30,791 nt of DNA, from positions 1-30,791 of IMG/VR virus record IMGVR_UViG_3300025889_000604. One strand, written 5' to 3'. Of this stretch, positions 5,281 to 11,978 are shown one piece after another. A program made the translations under genes and the position numbers. Below the pieces are notes generated by a model. That model was not told the origin of the DNA. It worked only from the letters and a program-made list of their open reading frames with translations, and searched no databases. Origin of the DNA: a virus. The number at the start of each line of letters is the position of its first letter. Position 1 is the stretch's first letter.

Positions 5281-5874
5281 TTATTTCGTCCAATCAGGGC
5301 GTTCATATTCAGGCGCGCTCAGGCGGTGGGGCATTACGGCGCACACGTAGCTGACGCCGTCGACGCCGGGGAAGTAGACGGGAGCCGGACTAAGGCCGTT
5401 GTGGTAGACGCAAACGCGCCCCTCCTTGTCCCCCAGCGCCTTCGCGATCTTGCCGAAGTCGGCGAGATACCGCGGGTTGAATTGCGCTGTCTCGCCGTTG
5501 ACCCCGTTCGGGATGATGCGGCGCCAGTCCGGGAACGTCGCATCAATCGGGCGGAACAGGTAATCCCGGCCGCAATACTGCAGCAGATACTTGCCGTCAG
5601 CGGCCGGCGTGATTGTCCCATATGGGACGGGTTTGAATATTTTGATCTCCGCCACGATCTCCGAGGGGATGATGATCACAAAGGGCGTCGGCTCCTCGCC
5701 TTCGTCCCACGTCGCCTTGTCATTGAAGGCGGCGATGCGGTGGCCGTCGGTTGCGACGCATGTGATGTCGTCGACGCGCGCATCCACGCAGACCCCGTTC
5801 AAATAATATCTGGTTTCTTCCTTGCCGCAGACGGTCGCCGCCGCCTTCAGAAGATTGATGTCTATTGCAGGCAT
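5281..5874 (-). CDS. Two-domain beta-sliding-clamp (DnaN-like) homologue
   Basis: This encodes 197 residues. It matches domains 2 and 3 of bacterial DNA polymerase III beta clamp: RYYLNG (22-27) and ATDGHRIA (41-48), FPDWRRIIP (114-122) and the C-terminal VMPHRL (180-185), corresponding to RYYLNG, ATDGHRLA, FPDYRRVLP and VMPMRL of the E. coli protein. Domain 1, about 120 residues, is missing. It should encircle DNA and tether a polymerase or other partners. Family knowledge says beta dimers carry six domains in a ring, so a two-domain form would need three subunits, as in T4 gp45 or PCNA. The ATG follows GGAGACAG. Confidence 0.88.
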   Translation of the reverse strand: MPAIDINLLKAAATVCGKEETRYYLNGVCVDARVDDITCVATDGHRIAAFNDKATWDEGEEPTPFVIIIPSEIVAEIKIFKPVPYGTITPAADGKYLLQYCGRDYLFRPIDATFPDWRRIIPNGVNGETAQFNPRYLADFGKIAKALGDKEGRVCVYHNGLSPAPVYFPGVDGVSYVCAVMPHRLSAPEYERPDWTK

Positions 5875-5911
5875 GTTTCTGTCTCCATGTTACAGGCATT
5901 TTGAAGAAGGA

Positions 5912-6067
5912 TCATTGATCCTCGTAAAACGTGTCCCACCACGCGTCTTCCCATATCCTCGCCAGCTTTTCGCTGACGCCGACGTAAGGATTGTCCGAGC
6001 AACGGACGCAGTCCTTGTAGGCATAGTGGCCTTCGCTGTAGACGATCTCTTCCACTTTAATCTCCAT
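5912..6067 (-). CDS. Very small acidic phage protein with paired cysteines
   Basis: This encodes 51 residues: MEIKVEEIVYSEGHYAYKDC, RCSDNPYVGVSEKLARIW, then EDAWWDTFYEDQ. One base-triplet upstream there is another ATG (6070). The C-V-R-C pair sits near residues 20-23. Acidic and aromatic residues dominate the C-terminus. The ribosome-binding site is weak (GATGAG). It lies between the clamp gene and a small conserved gene with gaps of 37 and 57 bases. No family is recognised. Confidence 0.6.
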   Translation of the reverse strand: MEIKVEEIVYSEGHYAYKDCVRCSDNPYVGVSEKLARIWEDAWWDTFYEDQ

Positions 6068-6124
6068 CATGGTCTCATCAGAGCCCGCCTTACGGGCTGA
6101 CGGGGCCGGGGCCCCGTTTCGACC

Positions 6125-6439
6125 TTACGCAACGTTGGCGAGCAGCGGCTTGACGCGCAGCGCCTTGGTGGGCTTGCCGACCTTGGTGAGGGCGGCGATC
6201 TGGTCCTCTGTGGCGCCGAGCTGGCGCAGCAGGTTCAGGGCGGCGTCCTTGTCGAGCGTGCGGGCGCCAGCCTTGGTGTCGATGGCGACGATGCACGCGT
6301 CGCCGTAAACCTCGGCGTCGTCGCCGGCGGCGTCGAGCAGCTCCTTGCGGGCGGCGTCAACGCGGGCGGTGATCTTCTCCTGCTCGAACTTGAGGAGGGC
6401 GTAGGCGTCGGCGAGCGGGGCGATGTTGGAAGCGGTCAT
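6125..6439 (-). CDS. Conserved small phage protein, first gene of the P1 operon
   Basis: This encodes 104 residues from the ATG at 6439, preceded by GGAGATTGAT. An N-terminal charged helix (ADAYALLKFEQEKITARVDA) leads to a beta segment (VYGDACIVAIDTKAGARTLD) and then a short helix and the strand KPTKALRVKPLL. The layout (helix, short beta segment, TLDKDAAL, RQLGATEDQIAAL, then K.VRVKPLL) resembles small phage proteins encoded next to replication or recombination genes, where a function has not been shown. It is the first gene after promoter P1, about 30 bases downstream of the predicted transcript start. Confidence 0.75.
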   Translation of the reverse strand: MTASNIAPLADAYALLKFEQEKITARVDAARKELLDAAGDDAEVYGDACIVAIDTKAGARTLDKDAALNLLRQLGATEDQIAALTKVGKPTKALRVKPLLANVA

Positions 6440-6475
6440 ATCAATCTCCGTAAGATGCAAGATCACGATGAACGC

Positions 6476-6505
6476 TTTATACAGGAAGTTTCTTCCTGCT
6501 GTCAA
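6476..6505 (-). promoter_or_regulatory. P1: minus-strand promoter with inverted-repeat operator
   Basis: Read on the minus strand: TTGACA (6505-6500), 16 bases, TGTATA (6483-6478), also TATAAA at 18 spacing. The spacer holds a perfect 7-bp inverted repeat, CAGGAAG/CTTCCTG, separated by three bases. It would drive the 104-residue gene and everything down to the HTH gene. A repressor on this repeat would sit between -35 and -10. A second promoter at 8152-8179 has the same layout and most of the same bases. Confidence 0.8.
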
Positions 6506-6526
6506 TAACAATCTTAGTATATTCTC

Positions 6527-6556
6527 AAAAAAAATCAGGGGGCCGGAACCCCCTGA
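6527..6556 (-). terminator. Rho-independent terminator of the helicase gene
   Basis: Minus strand: stem TCAGGGGG/CCCCCTGA (6556-6549 and 6542-6535), six-base loop, followed by eight T residues (6534-6527). It is 23 bases past the helicase stop codon. It separates helicase transcripts from promoter P1, whose -35 is about 22 bases beyond. Confidence 0.93.
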
Positions 6557-6578
6557 AAAATAACGGGTAACAATTTGC

Positions 6579-8105
6579 CTAGTCCGCCGACCTTGGCACG
6601 GTCACCTCTATCAGCGACTGTTTGGCCCTCGTTGCCGCCACGTAGCACAGGTTATTTTCCTGATCGTATTGCCAACGCTGCGTCGCAAATCGGCTCGGGA
6701 GGGTGTTCTCGCGGTCCAGCCAGTAAACCGTGTCCCACTCGCGCCCCTTGGCCTTGTGGATAGTGGACAGCACCAGCATCCGGTCGACGTTATCCTCAAA
6801 CAGTCCCTGAATAGTGTCCACGACAGCGGTGATGCTGTCGCGGTTCTCCGCGCGGCACTTTGCCGTAATTACCCGGATCGTGTCAGCCTGATCCTTGATC
6901 GACTGCGCGCCGGCGGCGTCATTACGCGCCTTGGCCCGGATAATATTGGTCTCGGACCACACGCCAACGGCCTCCTCCAGACCATGCAGCGTCTTCACCC
7001 GCCGCCACTTGGTCGCCAGCTTGATCAGACCCTTGCCAATGTCGCGACCTTCTACGCGACAGGGGACGCCATCCCGGATCAGGCTGAAGGCCAGCGTAAC
7101 GAGCGGCTTGGTGTTGCGGCACAAAATTGCTGTGCCGCCGGTCAGGTCATTGCGGGCGTGCAGCTCTGAGTAGTCAATCAGGCTAACCGATCCCTCGGGG
7201 GCGTCCTCGTGCGCCTCAATGTGGTCGACCCATTGATGCGCGTGCCCAACGACCGCCTTCGGACACCGATAAGTAACAGTCAGCGGAAGCTCGATGGCGT
7301 TGAAGTCGTCGCGGATCAAATCCAGCGCGTCAGCGTCGGCCCCCGTGAAGCCATAGATCGCCTGCCGGCGGTCGCCAACGGCTACAACGCGGCCGCCCGG
7401 AGACAGAACAGCCTTCACCAGAGCGCGGCGCGCCGGGTTGGTGTCCTGCGCCTCGTCGATGAACACCCATGGATAGGTCCAGAACCGCAATTTAAGCAGC
7501 ACTGGCAGGTAAACCATGTCGTCAAAATCAATCACGTCGGTTCGGGTATTAGAAGCCTTGAGGACATCAATCGCCGCGTTGACGATTTCTCCGGCGCGCT
7601 CCTGGGCGTCTTCCTTTTCGCGCCCAAGCAGGTCGAAGTGATCGATTATGTCAAACCACTTGCTTTCGTCGTCAATCGCGCCGTAGACGCCAATGGCGCG
7701 CTGCTTCGCCAAAGAGACAAGGGAGGCGACGACTTCGGAATACACGCGCACGACGTGATCCGGGTAAACGCTCTTGCCGGCTTCGGCGATAAGGTTTGTC
7801 ACCTTCAGCCCCTCAACCTTGACCCTCGGGAAGGTCTTTTTGTAGGCCGAGAGGCCAAACGAATGCACTGTTCCGGCCTTCGCCTTCTTCCAGTCTACGT
7901 TGCGAGCCGCCAGCTTGCCGCTGATTTCGTCGGCAATTTTCTTGTTGTAGGCAAGCAATGCGACAGACCCCTCCGCCCGCTCAACCGCCTCAATCAGCGT
8001 CGTTGTTTTGCCGGCGCCCGCCACAGCCTCAAGGACGCAGGACCCCTTGCCCTTGACGACCCAATCCAGAAAAGCCGCCTGCTGCGGCGATGCTACAAAT
8101 GCCAT
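6579..8105 (-). CDS. UvrD/Rep-like superfamily 1 DNA helicase
   Basis: This 508-residue ATP-dependent DNA helicase is predicted to unwind DNA in phage replication or recombination. Motifs in order: Q-motif PQQ (7-9), Walker A GAGKT (30-34), motif Ia TVHSFG (79-84), Walker B DEAQD (217-221), motif III GDRRQAIYGFTGA (244-256), motif IV TYRCP shortly after, motif V HKAKGREWD (450-458) and motif VI YVAATRAK (488-495). All catalytic motifs look intact. It is shorter than cellular UvrD (about 700 residues), as phage members often are. The ATG follows GGAGATAG and sits about 40 bases downstream of promoter P2 with a hairpin between. A terminator follows its stop. Confidence 0.95.
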   Translation of the reverse strand: MAFVASPQQAAFLDWVVKGKGSCVLEAVAGAGKTTTLIEAVERAEGSVALLAYNKKIADEISGKLAARNVDWKKAKAGTVHSFGLSAYKKTFPRVKVEGLKVTNLIAEAGKSVYPDHVVRVYSEVVASLVSLAKQRAIGVYGAIDDESKWFDIIDHFDLLGREKEDAQERAGEIVNAAIDVLKASNTRTDVIDFDDMVYLPVLLKLRFWTYPWVFIDEAQDTNPARRALVKAVLSPGGRVVAVGDRRQAIYGFTGADADALDLIRDDFNAIELPLTVTYRCPKAVVGHAHQWVDHIEAHEDAPEGSVSLIDYSELHARNDLTGGTAILCRNTKPLVTLAFSLIRDGVPCRVEGRDIGKGLIKLATKWRRVKTLHGLEEAVGVWSETNIIRAKARNDAAGAQSIKDQADTIRVITAKCRAENRDSITAVVDTIQGLFEDNVDRMLVLSTIHKAKGREWDTVYWLDRENTLPSRFATQRWQYDQENNLCYVAATRAKQSLIEVTVPRSAD

Positions 8106-8124
8106 GTTCTATCTCCATGAAATA

Positions 8125-8148
8125 AGGGGGCGCCTTGCGACGCCCCCT
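8125..8148 (-). other. GC-rich hairpin at the 5' end of the helicase transcript
   Basis: An 8-bp stem (A plus GGGGGCG at 8125-8132; CGCCCCC plus T at 8141-8148) with loop CCTTGCGA. On the minus strand it is followed by TTATTT. Position is odd: it starts where the predicted P2 transcript starts, so it is either a terminator for read-through from upstream genes or a 5' stem-loop of the helicase mRNA. Confidence 0.8.
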
Positions 8149-8151
8149 CTT

Positions 8152-8179
8152 GATACAGGAAGTAACTTCTACCTGTCAA
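8152..8179 (-). promoter_or_regulatory. P2: minus-strand promoter with operator, upstream of the helicase gene
   Basis: Read on the minus strand: TTGACA (8179-8174), 16 bases, TGTATC (8157-8152). It shares most bases with P1, including GAAG, ACTTCCTGTAT and TTGACAG. The spacer repeat is looser than in P1: an ACAGG/CCTGT outer pair and AAGT/ACTT inner pair. The -35 box overlaps the TGA of the upstream gene (8178-8176). Confidence 0.78.
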
Positions 8180-8415
8180 GGGGTCAGAGAAATATCAGGC
8201 CTGTCCAGCCACGTCACTTTGGGGAGTGTGACGCCCTTTTCTCTTGCCCGCCGACGCGCCTGCCCAAACGCCCGCTTGCCTTCGATGATTTTGCGGTAGT
8301 CCGGGTCTTCTTCCAGCCGCTTGAGAAAGTCGTTTCTCGCCTTCTGGAATTTTGGGTCAATTTTATTTTGCAGGTAGATTTGGCCCAGGGTCTTGCTTCT
8401 CGATATCGCTGTCAT
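8176..8415 (-). CDS. Small basic hypothetical phage protein
   Basis: This encodes 79 residues from the ATG at 8415, with GGAGAGAAAC just upstream. The sequence is basic and helical (FQKARNDFLKRLEEDPDYRK, then GKRAFGQARRRAREKGV), ending KVTWLDRPDISLTP. Net positive charge suggests DNA or RNA contact, but no motif is recognised. It overlaps the upstream gene by 53 bases and its stop overlaps the -35 box of P2. Confidence 0.7.
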   Translation of the reverse strand: MTAISRSKTLGQIYLQNKIDPKFQKARNDFLKRLEEDPDYRKIIEGKRAFGQARRRAREKGVTLPKVTWLDRPDISLTP

Positions 8416-8689
8416 GTTTCTCTCCAAATGTTGGCTCTATTTCCAATTGAACTCTGACGTATTCCGCCATCCACTCGTATATTCTGCTTGCCGCCTCATA
8501 GTCAGAGGGGTTTTTCTCCAGCCTCTCCGCCATCCTCCGAACGCCCAGCACCGCATTGTCCCTCACGGCGACGAGCCGGCCCAGGTGACGCCGCGCCTCC
8601 TCCTCCCTCTCCGCCTGCGCCACTATTGCCTCTATTTTCGCCTCCAGCTCCTCCAGCGTCTCTGACTTCTTCCGACCCTGTTTGCTCAT
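8363..8689 (-). CDS. Coiled-coil hypothetical phage protein
   Basis: This encodes 108 residues. The ATG at 8689 has AAGGAGACGGG upstream. Residues about 8-75 form a long charged helix (ETLEELEAKIEAIVAQAERE, then RNAVLGVRRMAERLEKNP-type segments) predicted as coiled coil; the C-terminus is disordered and acidic. It overlaps the 3' end of the gene upstream by 188 bases in another frame and the next gene by 53 bases. The function is unknown; a replication or nucleoprotein accessory role is only suggested by location. Confidence 0.75.
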   Translation of the reverse strand: MSKQGRKKSETLEELEAKIEAIVAQAEREEEARRHLGRLVAVRDNAVLGVRRMAERLEKNPSDYEAASRIYEWMAEYVRVQLEIEPTFGEKHDSDIEKQDPGPNLPAK

Positions 8690-8894
8690 TTTTCCCGTCT
8701 CCTTTGTGCGGCACCGGGTGGAGCGCCCGAACCTCCGATTTCAGTCTGCTGAAGCTGAAGTTGTAGATTTCGCCATACGGAATAACGAGCTTGCCGCGCT
8801 GGCCAAAAATTACAATTTCCTTTGCAGTCCCGATGACGTTGTATCCCTCATGGTCAAACTTTATGCACCACCTCATGAAGTCGATCATCTTCAT
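8502..8894 (-). CDS. Small phage protein with an overlapping Gly-rich C-terminus
   Basis: This encodes 130 residues. The first 68 (MKMIDFMRWCIKFDHEGYNV, then EIVIFGQRGKLVIPYGEIYN) look like an ordinary small beta-rich domain. The last 62 lie over the coiled-coil gene in another frame and read as Gly/Glu/Arg-rich low complexity (GGAGGENRGNSG, GEGGGGAASPGP). The ATG at 8894 follows GGGGAATG. It is the first gene after promoter P3. The C-terminal extension may be disordered or may be a by-product of the overlap. Confidence 0.65.
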   Translation of the reverse strand: MKMIDFMRWCIKFDHEGYNVIGTAKEIVIFGQRGKLVIPYGEIYNFSFSRLKSEVRALHPVPHKGDGKNEQTGSEEVRDAGGAGGENRGNSGAGGEGGGGAASPGPARRREGQCGAGRSEDGGEAGEKPL

Positions 8895-8921
8895 TGAACA
8901 TTCCCCGACTGAGGAAAATTC

Positions 8922-8951
8922 ATACTAAGTGCGGCATCCCGGGCGTGTCAA
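8922..8951 (-). promoter_or_regulatory. P3: minus-strand promoter for the first minus genes
   Basis: Minus strand: TTGACA (8951-8946), 18-base spacer, TAGTAT (8927-8922). It is 28 bases ahead of the first minus-strand gene. Unlike P1 and P2 it has no CAGGAAG-type inverted repeat, so it should be controlled differently. Confidence 0.65.
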
Positions 8952-9018
8952 CGGGAAATTGCATTTTTTGCCATTTTCGCGCATCATGTTGACCTTTATG
9001 GCTTTGAGGCGCTTGACA

Positions 9019-9234
9019 ATGGATGACGGACTAATTGACATCCTCGCTGCCGGCATCTGCGCCTTTGGCGTTGGAATAGATCGGGATCAGGACGGATGCG
9101 GCAGACTGGCCCTGAGGGAGCCAAGCCAGCCGTGTCCCGCAAGTTGTGATTTTTGTCGGCTTCAGGCCGAGTTTTTGGCGGTAATAGCAGCTGAATACCT
9201 GGGGGTCATAAATGTCAGCGAACAACCAGCTTAA
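9019..9234 (+). CDS. Small Cys-rich hypothetical phage protein
   Basis: This encodes 71 residues from the ATG at 9019 (GAGG about nine bases upstream; an in-frame ATG at 8998 is possible). The core has a cysteine cluster, CPASCDFCRLQ, after an earlier CGRL, then a helix (AEFLAVIAAEYLGVINV). Four cysteines suggest a small zinc site or disulfide-held fold. It is the first gene of the right plus block and its stop lies 23 bases inside the next gene. The family is not recognised. Confidence 0.6.
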   Translation: MDDGLIDILAAGICAFGVGIDRDQDGCGRLALREPSQPCPASCDFCRLQAEFLAVIAAEYLGVINVSEQPA

Positions 9235-9535
9235 GAGTATTGTGGAGCGCATCGAAAAGCTTGAGGAAGAAAAGGCCGCGATTGCAAACGACATCAAGGA
9301 TATTTTTGCCGAGGCGAAGGGAGCCGGGTTCGACCCGAAAATCCTGAAACAGGTTTTGGGCCTGAGGAAGAAAGACGCCTCAAAGAGGGCCGAGGAGCAA
9401 GCCCTCTTGTCTGTTTATATGGATGCCCTCGGCATGCTTGCGGGGACGCCATTGGGCAATGCGGCCGCCAGCCAATATTCCAGCTCCATCCGGACGCCTG
9501 TGGATCTTGACGGTGATGAGGCGGAAGAGTTCTAG
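9212..9535 (+). CDS. DUF2312 / GapR-like DNA-binding protein
   Basis: This encodes 107 residues. The N-terminal 75 (LKSIVERIEKLEEEKAAIAN, then DIKDIFAEAKGAGFDPKILK and QVLGLRKKD) match the DUF2312 (UPF0335) family, whose Caulobacter member GapR binds overtwisted, AT-rich DNA and stimulates topoisomerases. The family is typical of Alphaproteobacteria and is also found in their phages. The C-terminal tail ends in the acidic DLDGDEAEEF. It probably acts on phage DNA topology during replication or packaging. It sits just before the terminase genes, with GGGGGTC before its ATG. Confidence 0.92.
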   Translation: MSANNQLKSIVERIEKLEEEKAAIANDIKDIFAEAKGAGFDPKILKQVLGLRKKDASKRAEEQALLSVYMDALGMLAGTPLGNAAASQYSSSIRTPVDLDGDEAEEF

Positions 9536-9544
9536 GATCGTGGG

Positions 9545-9565
9545 CCGGGGGCCTCGCGCCCCCGG
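9545..9565 (+). other. GC-rich hairpin between the GapR-like gene and the terminase small subunit
   Basis: Stem CCGGGGGC/GCCCCCGG (9545-9552 and 9558-9565) with loop CTCGC, followed by ATTAAATG and no T run. It is ten bases past the stop. It is more likely an mRNA hairpin or processing site than an efficient terminator. Confidence 0.7.
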
Positions 9566-9577
9566 ATTAAATGCGAG

Positions 9578-10048
9578 ATGACGATGAGCGACGAGAAGAC
9601 GGTTAAAAACAAAACCGGGCGCCCATCAAAGTATTTGCCGGAATACTGCGAGCGCGTCATAGAGCTGGGGAAAGAAGGAAAGAGCATCGCGCAGATTGCT
9701 TCTGCGTTTGATGTTGATAAAGCCAGCATTTACAGGTGGGAAGAGGCGCACGAAGAGTTCCGCACAGCTCTCGCACGCGCGAAGGCTCACTCGCAGTGCT
9801 GGTGGGAGAATGCGGCGCAGGAAAATGTCAGCAATAAAAACTTCAATGCGCAGATTTGGTTGAAGAGCGTGGCGTCGCGGTTCCGCGAGGATTACACTGA
9901 TAAGCAGGTGACGGAAGTCAGCGGCCCGAACGGGTCGCCGTTGCAGGTTCAGTCGCAGGTGATAGACGCGCGGAAGCTTGACGCCGATCAGCGCGCCGCG
10001 TTGCGATCAATGATTGAGGCGGCAAGATCGGAGAAGAAAAATGCTTAA
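9578..10048 (+). CDS. terS: Terminase small subunit
   Basis: This 156-residue DNA-recognition subunit of the packaging motor is expected to bind the phage packaging site and recruit the large subunit. The N-terminus has GRPSKYLPEYCERVIELGKE and an HTH segment (IAQIASAFDVDKASIYRWEE), then the typical RAKAHSQCWWENAAQ and NAQIWLKSVASRFREDY. A second in-frame ATG six bases on is an alternative start. It is followed, with one 98-residue gene between, by the large subunit. Confidence 0.92.
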   Translation: MTMSDEKTVKNKTGRPSKYLPEYCERVIELGKEGKSIAQIASAFDVDKASIYRWEEAHEEFRTALARAKAHSQCWWENAAQENVSNKNFNAQIWLKSVASRFREDYTDKQVTEVSGPNGSPLQVQSQVIDARKLDADQRAALRSMIEAARSEKKNA

Positions 10049-10337
10049 ATGCAGCGACGCAAACAATTGCTCCGAGGAGTTTAGAGCCTACGCAAAAAAA
10101 ATGGAGATTGTTGTTGGCGGCATCATGGACATTATGGCGGCTCATCTTGAGCCGGGACCTGAAGAGATTAATGCCATTGCATGCGTGATAACAAATGTTC
10201 TTTCGAGGCATTTTCAATCATGCGATGAAGCCTCAGAGGCCTTGCATATTTTTAACAAATCCGTTGCCGTAATAATGGCTGGCGCCGACGAGTTCCACTT
10301 GACATCATGGGCCGACGATGAGGCGACGCTTAATTAG
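10041..10337 (+). CDS. Hypothetical phage protein between the terminase genes
   Basis: This encodes 98 residues starting MLKCSDANNCSEEFRAYAKK. It overlaps the small terminase gene by 8 bases, and GGAGAAGAAA precedes its ATG, so coupled translation is likely. It is helical (MEIVVGGIMDIMAAHLEPGP, EEINAIACVITNVLSR, ALHIFNKSVAVIMAGAD) with an acidic C-terminus. No family is recognised. Its place between the two terminase genes hints at a packaging accessory but this is inference. Confidence 0.7.
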   Translation: MLKCSDANNCSEEFRAYAKKMEIVVGGIMDIMAAHLEPGPEEINAIACVITNVLSRHFQSCDEASEALHIFNKSVAVIMAGADEFHLTSWADDEATLN

Positions 10338-10342
10338 GCCCG

Positions 10343-11962
10343 ATGCTTGATATCCCGCACATTGATCTCGCCCGGCAAGAGTTCGAACTTGATCGCGCCG
10401 ACGCCGAAGATAGCCTTGCCGAGTTCATCCGTCAGGCGTGGCATGTGCTTGAGCCGGGGCAGGATTATGTCCACGGGTGGCATATTGATTTTATTTGCGA
10501 GCATCTTGAGGCCATTACAGATGGCGTCGAGTTCGACAGCGGCGCGCATTACAATCGCCTGCTAATTAACGTGCCGCCGGGCACGATGAAGTCCCTCACT
10601 GTTGGCGTGTTCTGGCCGGCGTGGGAGTGGGGGCCGCGCAATATGCCCCATTTGCGCTACGTTTGCGCATCTCACAGCCAAAGCCTCGCCATCCGCGACA
10701 GCATGAAGATGCGGCGCCTGATTATGTCGGAGTGGTATCAGGCGAGGTGGGGCGACCGCGTCAAGCTGGTCGGCGACCAGAACGCAAAAACAAAATTTGA
10801 GACGACGTCGACAGGGTTCCGGGAGGCTGTCGCCGCCGGGTCGATCACTGGAGCTCGCGGTGATCGCGTGATCATTGACGACCCGCATAGCGTTGAGGGC
10901 GCCTCGTCTGATCAAATGCGGGCGTCAACCATTGAATGGTTTCTGGAGGCAGTGCCAACGCGCCTCAATAATCCGAAATCCAGCGCGATTGTCACCGTTA
11001 TGCAGAGGCTGCACCATGAAGATGTCTCGGGCGTCATCCTCGACCGCAATCTTGGCTACGATCACATTTGCCTGCCGATGCTTTATGATCCCGCCGCCGC
11101 CAAGGAAACGATGCTGGGCTTCAAGGACCCGAGAACAGAGGATGGCGAACTTCTTTTCCCGCAGCGTTTCCCTGAAGACGTGGTAGATCGAGATCGCCGG
11201 GTCATGGGCGAATACGCCTTCGCCGGCCAAATGCAGCAAACGCCAACGCCGCGCGGCGGCGGCGTCATCAAGCGGGACTGGTGGCAGCGCTACAATCGCG
11301 ATAGCTACCCGCCATTCGATTACATTCTCGCGTCCCTCGATACGGCCTACACCCTTAAGCAGGAAAACGACCCAAGCGCCATGACAGTGTGGGGTGTGTG
11401 GACGGGCGGAGACATGACGGCGCAGATCACGCGGGCGCTGACGGTCGATGGCTCTCCGACTATGATGGCCAGGACTTACACGCCAGAGCACCCCAAGGCC
11501 ATGATGATCTACGCCTGGCAGGACCGCCTCGAATTGCATGAGCTCGTCGAAAGGGTGCGGGAGACCATGCAGAACTATGGCGTCGACAAGCTGCTGATCG
11601 AAAACAAGGCGGCCGGGCACAGCGTTGCGCAGGAGATCAGACGCGTTTATGGTCACGACGATTTTGGCGTTCAGCTGATCGATCCAAGGGGGCAGGACAA
11701 GCTTGCGCGGCTCTACAGTGTTCAGCACCTTTTTGAAGAGGGGCTGATCTACGCGCCAGACAGGTCGTGGGCGGATATGGTCATTACGCAGGCCGAGCAG
11801 TTTCCAAAGGCCGCCCATGACGATCTTGTCGACACGGTTAGCATGGCGCTGCGCCATCTTCGGGAGCTCGGGCTGCTTGTGCGCGGGGCGGAATTTACCG
11901 CAGAGCTCAACGATAGTATGCTGCATCGCGGCTCTGAGGAGGAGCCGCTCTATCCAGTATAG
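10343..11962 (+). CDS. terL: Terminase large subunit
   Basis: This 539-residue ATPase-nuclease drives DNA into the prohead and cuts it. The ATPase domain has a deviant Walker A VPPGTMKS (77-84), adenine-region ASHSQS at about 109-114, and Walker B RVIIDD (175-180). The nuclease domain has the acidic residues expected of the RNase-H-like fold: SLDTAY (Asp333), LLIENKAAG (Glu420) and HDDLVD (493-497). The length is normal. The start has only a weak GGCCCG upstream, six bases after the previous stop, so coupling may supply initiation. Confidence 0.95.
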   Translation: MLDIPHIDLARQEFELDRADAEDSLAEFIRQAWHVLEPGQDYVHGWHIDFICEHLEAITDGVEFDSGAHYNRLLINVPPGTMKSLTVGVFWPAWEWGPRNMPHLRYVCASHSQSLAIRDSMKMRRLIMSEWYQARWGDRVKLVGDQNAKTKFETTSTGFREAVAAGSITGARGDRVIIDDPHSVEGASSDQMRASTIEWFLEAVPTRLNNPKSSAIVTVMQRLHHEDVSGVILDRNLGYDHICLPMLYDPAAAKETMLGFKDPRTEDGELLFPQRFPEDVVDRDRRVMGEYAFAGQMQQTPTPRGGGVIKRDWWQRYNRDSYPPFDYILASLDTAYTLKQENDPSAMTVWGVWTGGDMTAQITRALTVDGSPTMMARTYTPEHPKAMMIYAWQDRLELHELVERVRETMQNYGVDKLLIENKAAGHSVAQEIRRVYGHDDFGVQLIDPRGQDKLARLYSVQHLFEEGLIYAPDRSWADMVITQAEQFPKAAHDDLVDTVSMALRHLRELGLLVRGAEFTAELNDSMLHRGSEEEPLYPV

Positions 11963-11978
11963 TTACGGGGGCAAGAAG

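Noticed and set aside
7209-8120. A 303-codon plus-strand frame opposite the helicase gene
   Set aside because: It is antisense to a helicase with all motifs in order and its own product has no recognisable motif or ribosome-binding site; a chance frame in GC-rich sequence.
8952-9018. Possible plus-strand promoter (TTGCAT with CATCAT, or TTGACC) ahead of the right block
   Set aside because: The -10 boxes are poor and the matches no better than chance in this AT-rich gap, although a promoter here is expected.
10925-11926. A 333-codon minus-strand frame opposite the large terminase
   Set aside because: It is antisense to a clear terminase and its composition (His, Arg, Val) is that of a shadow frame.
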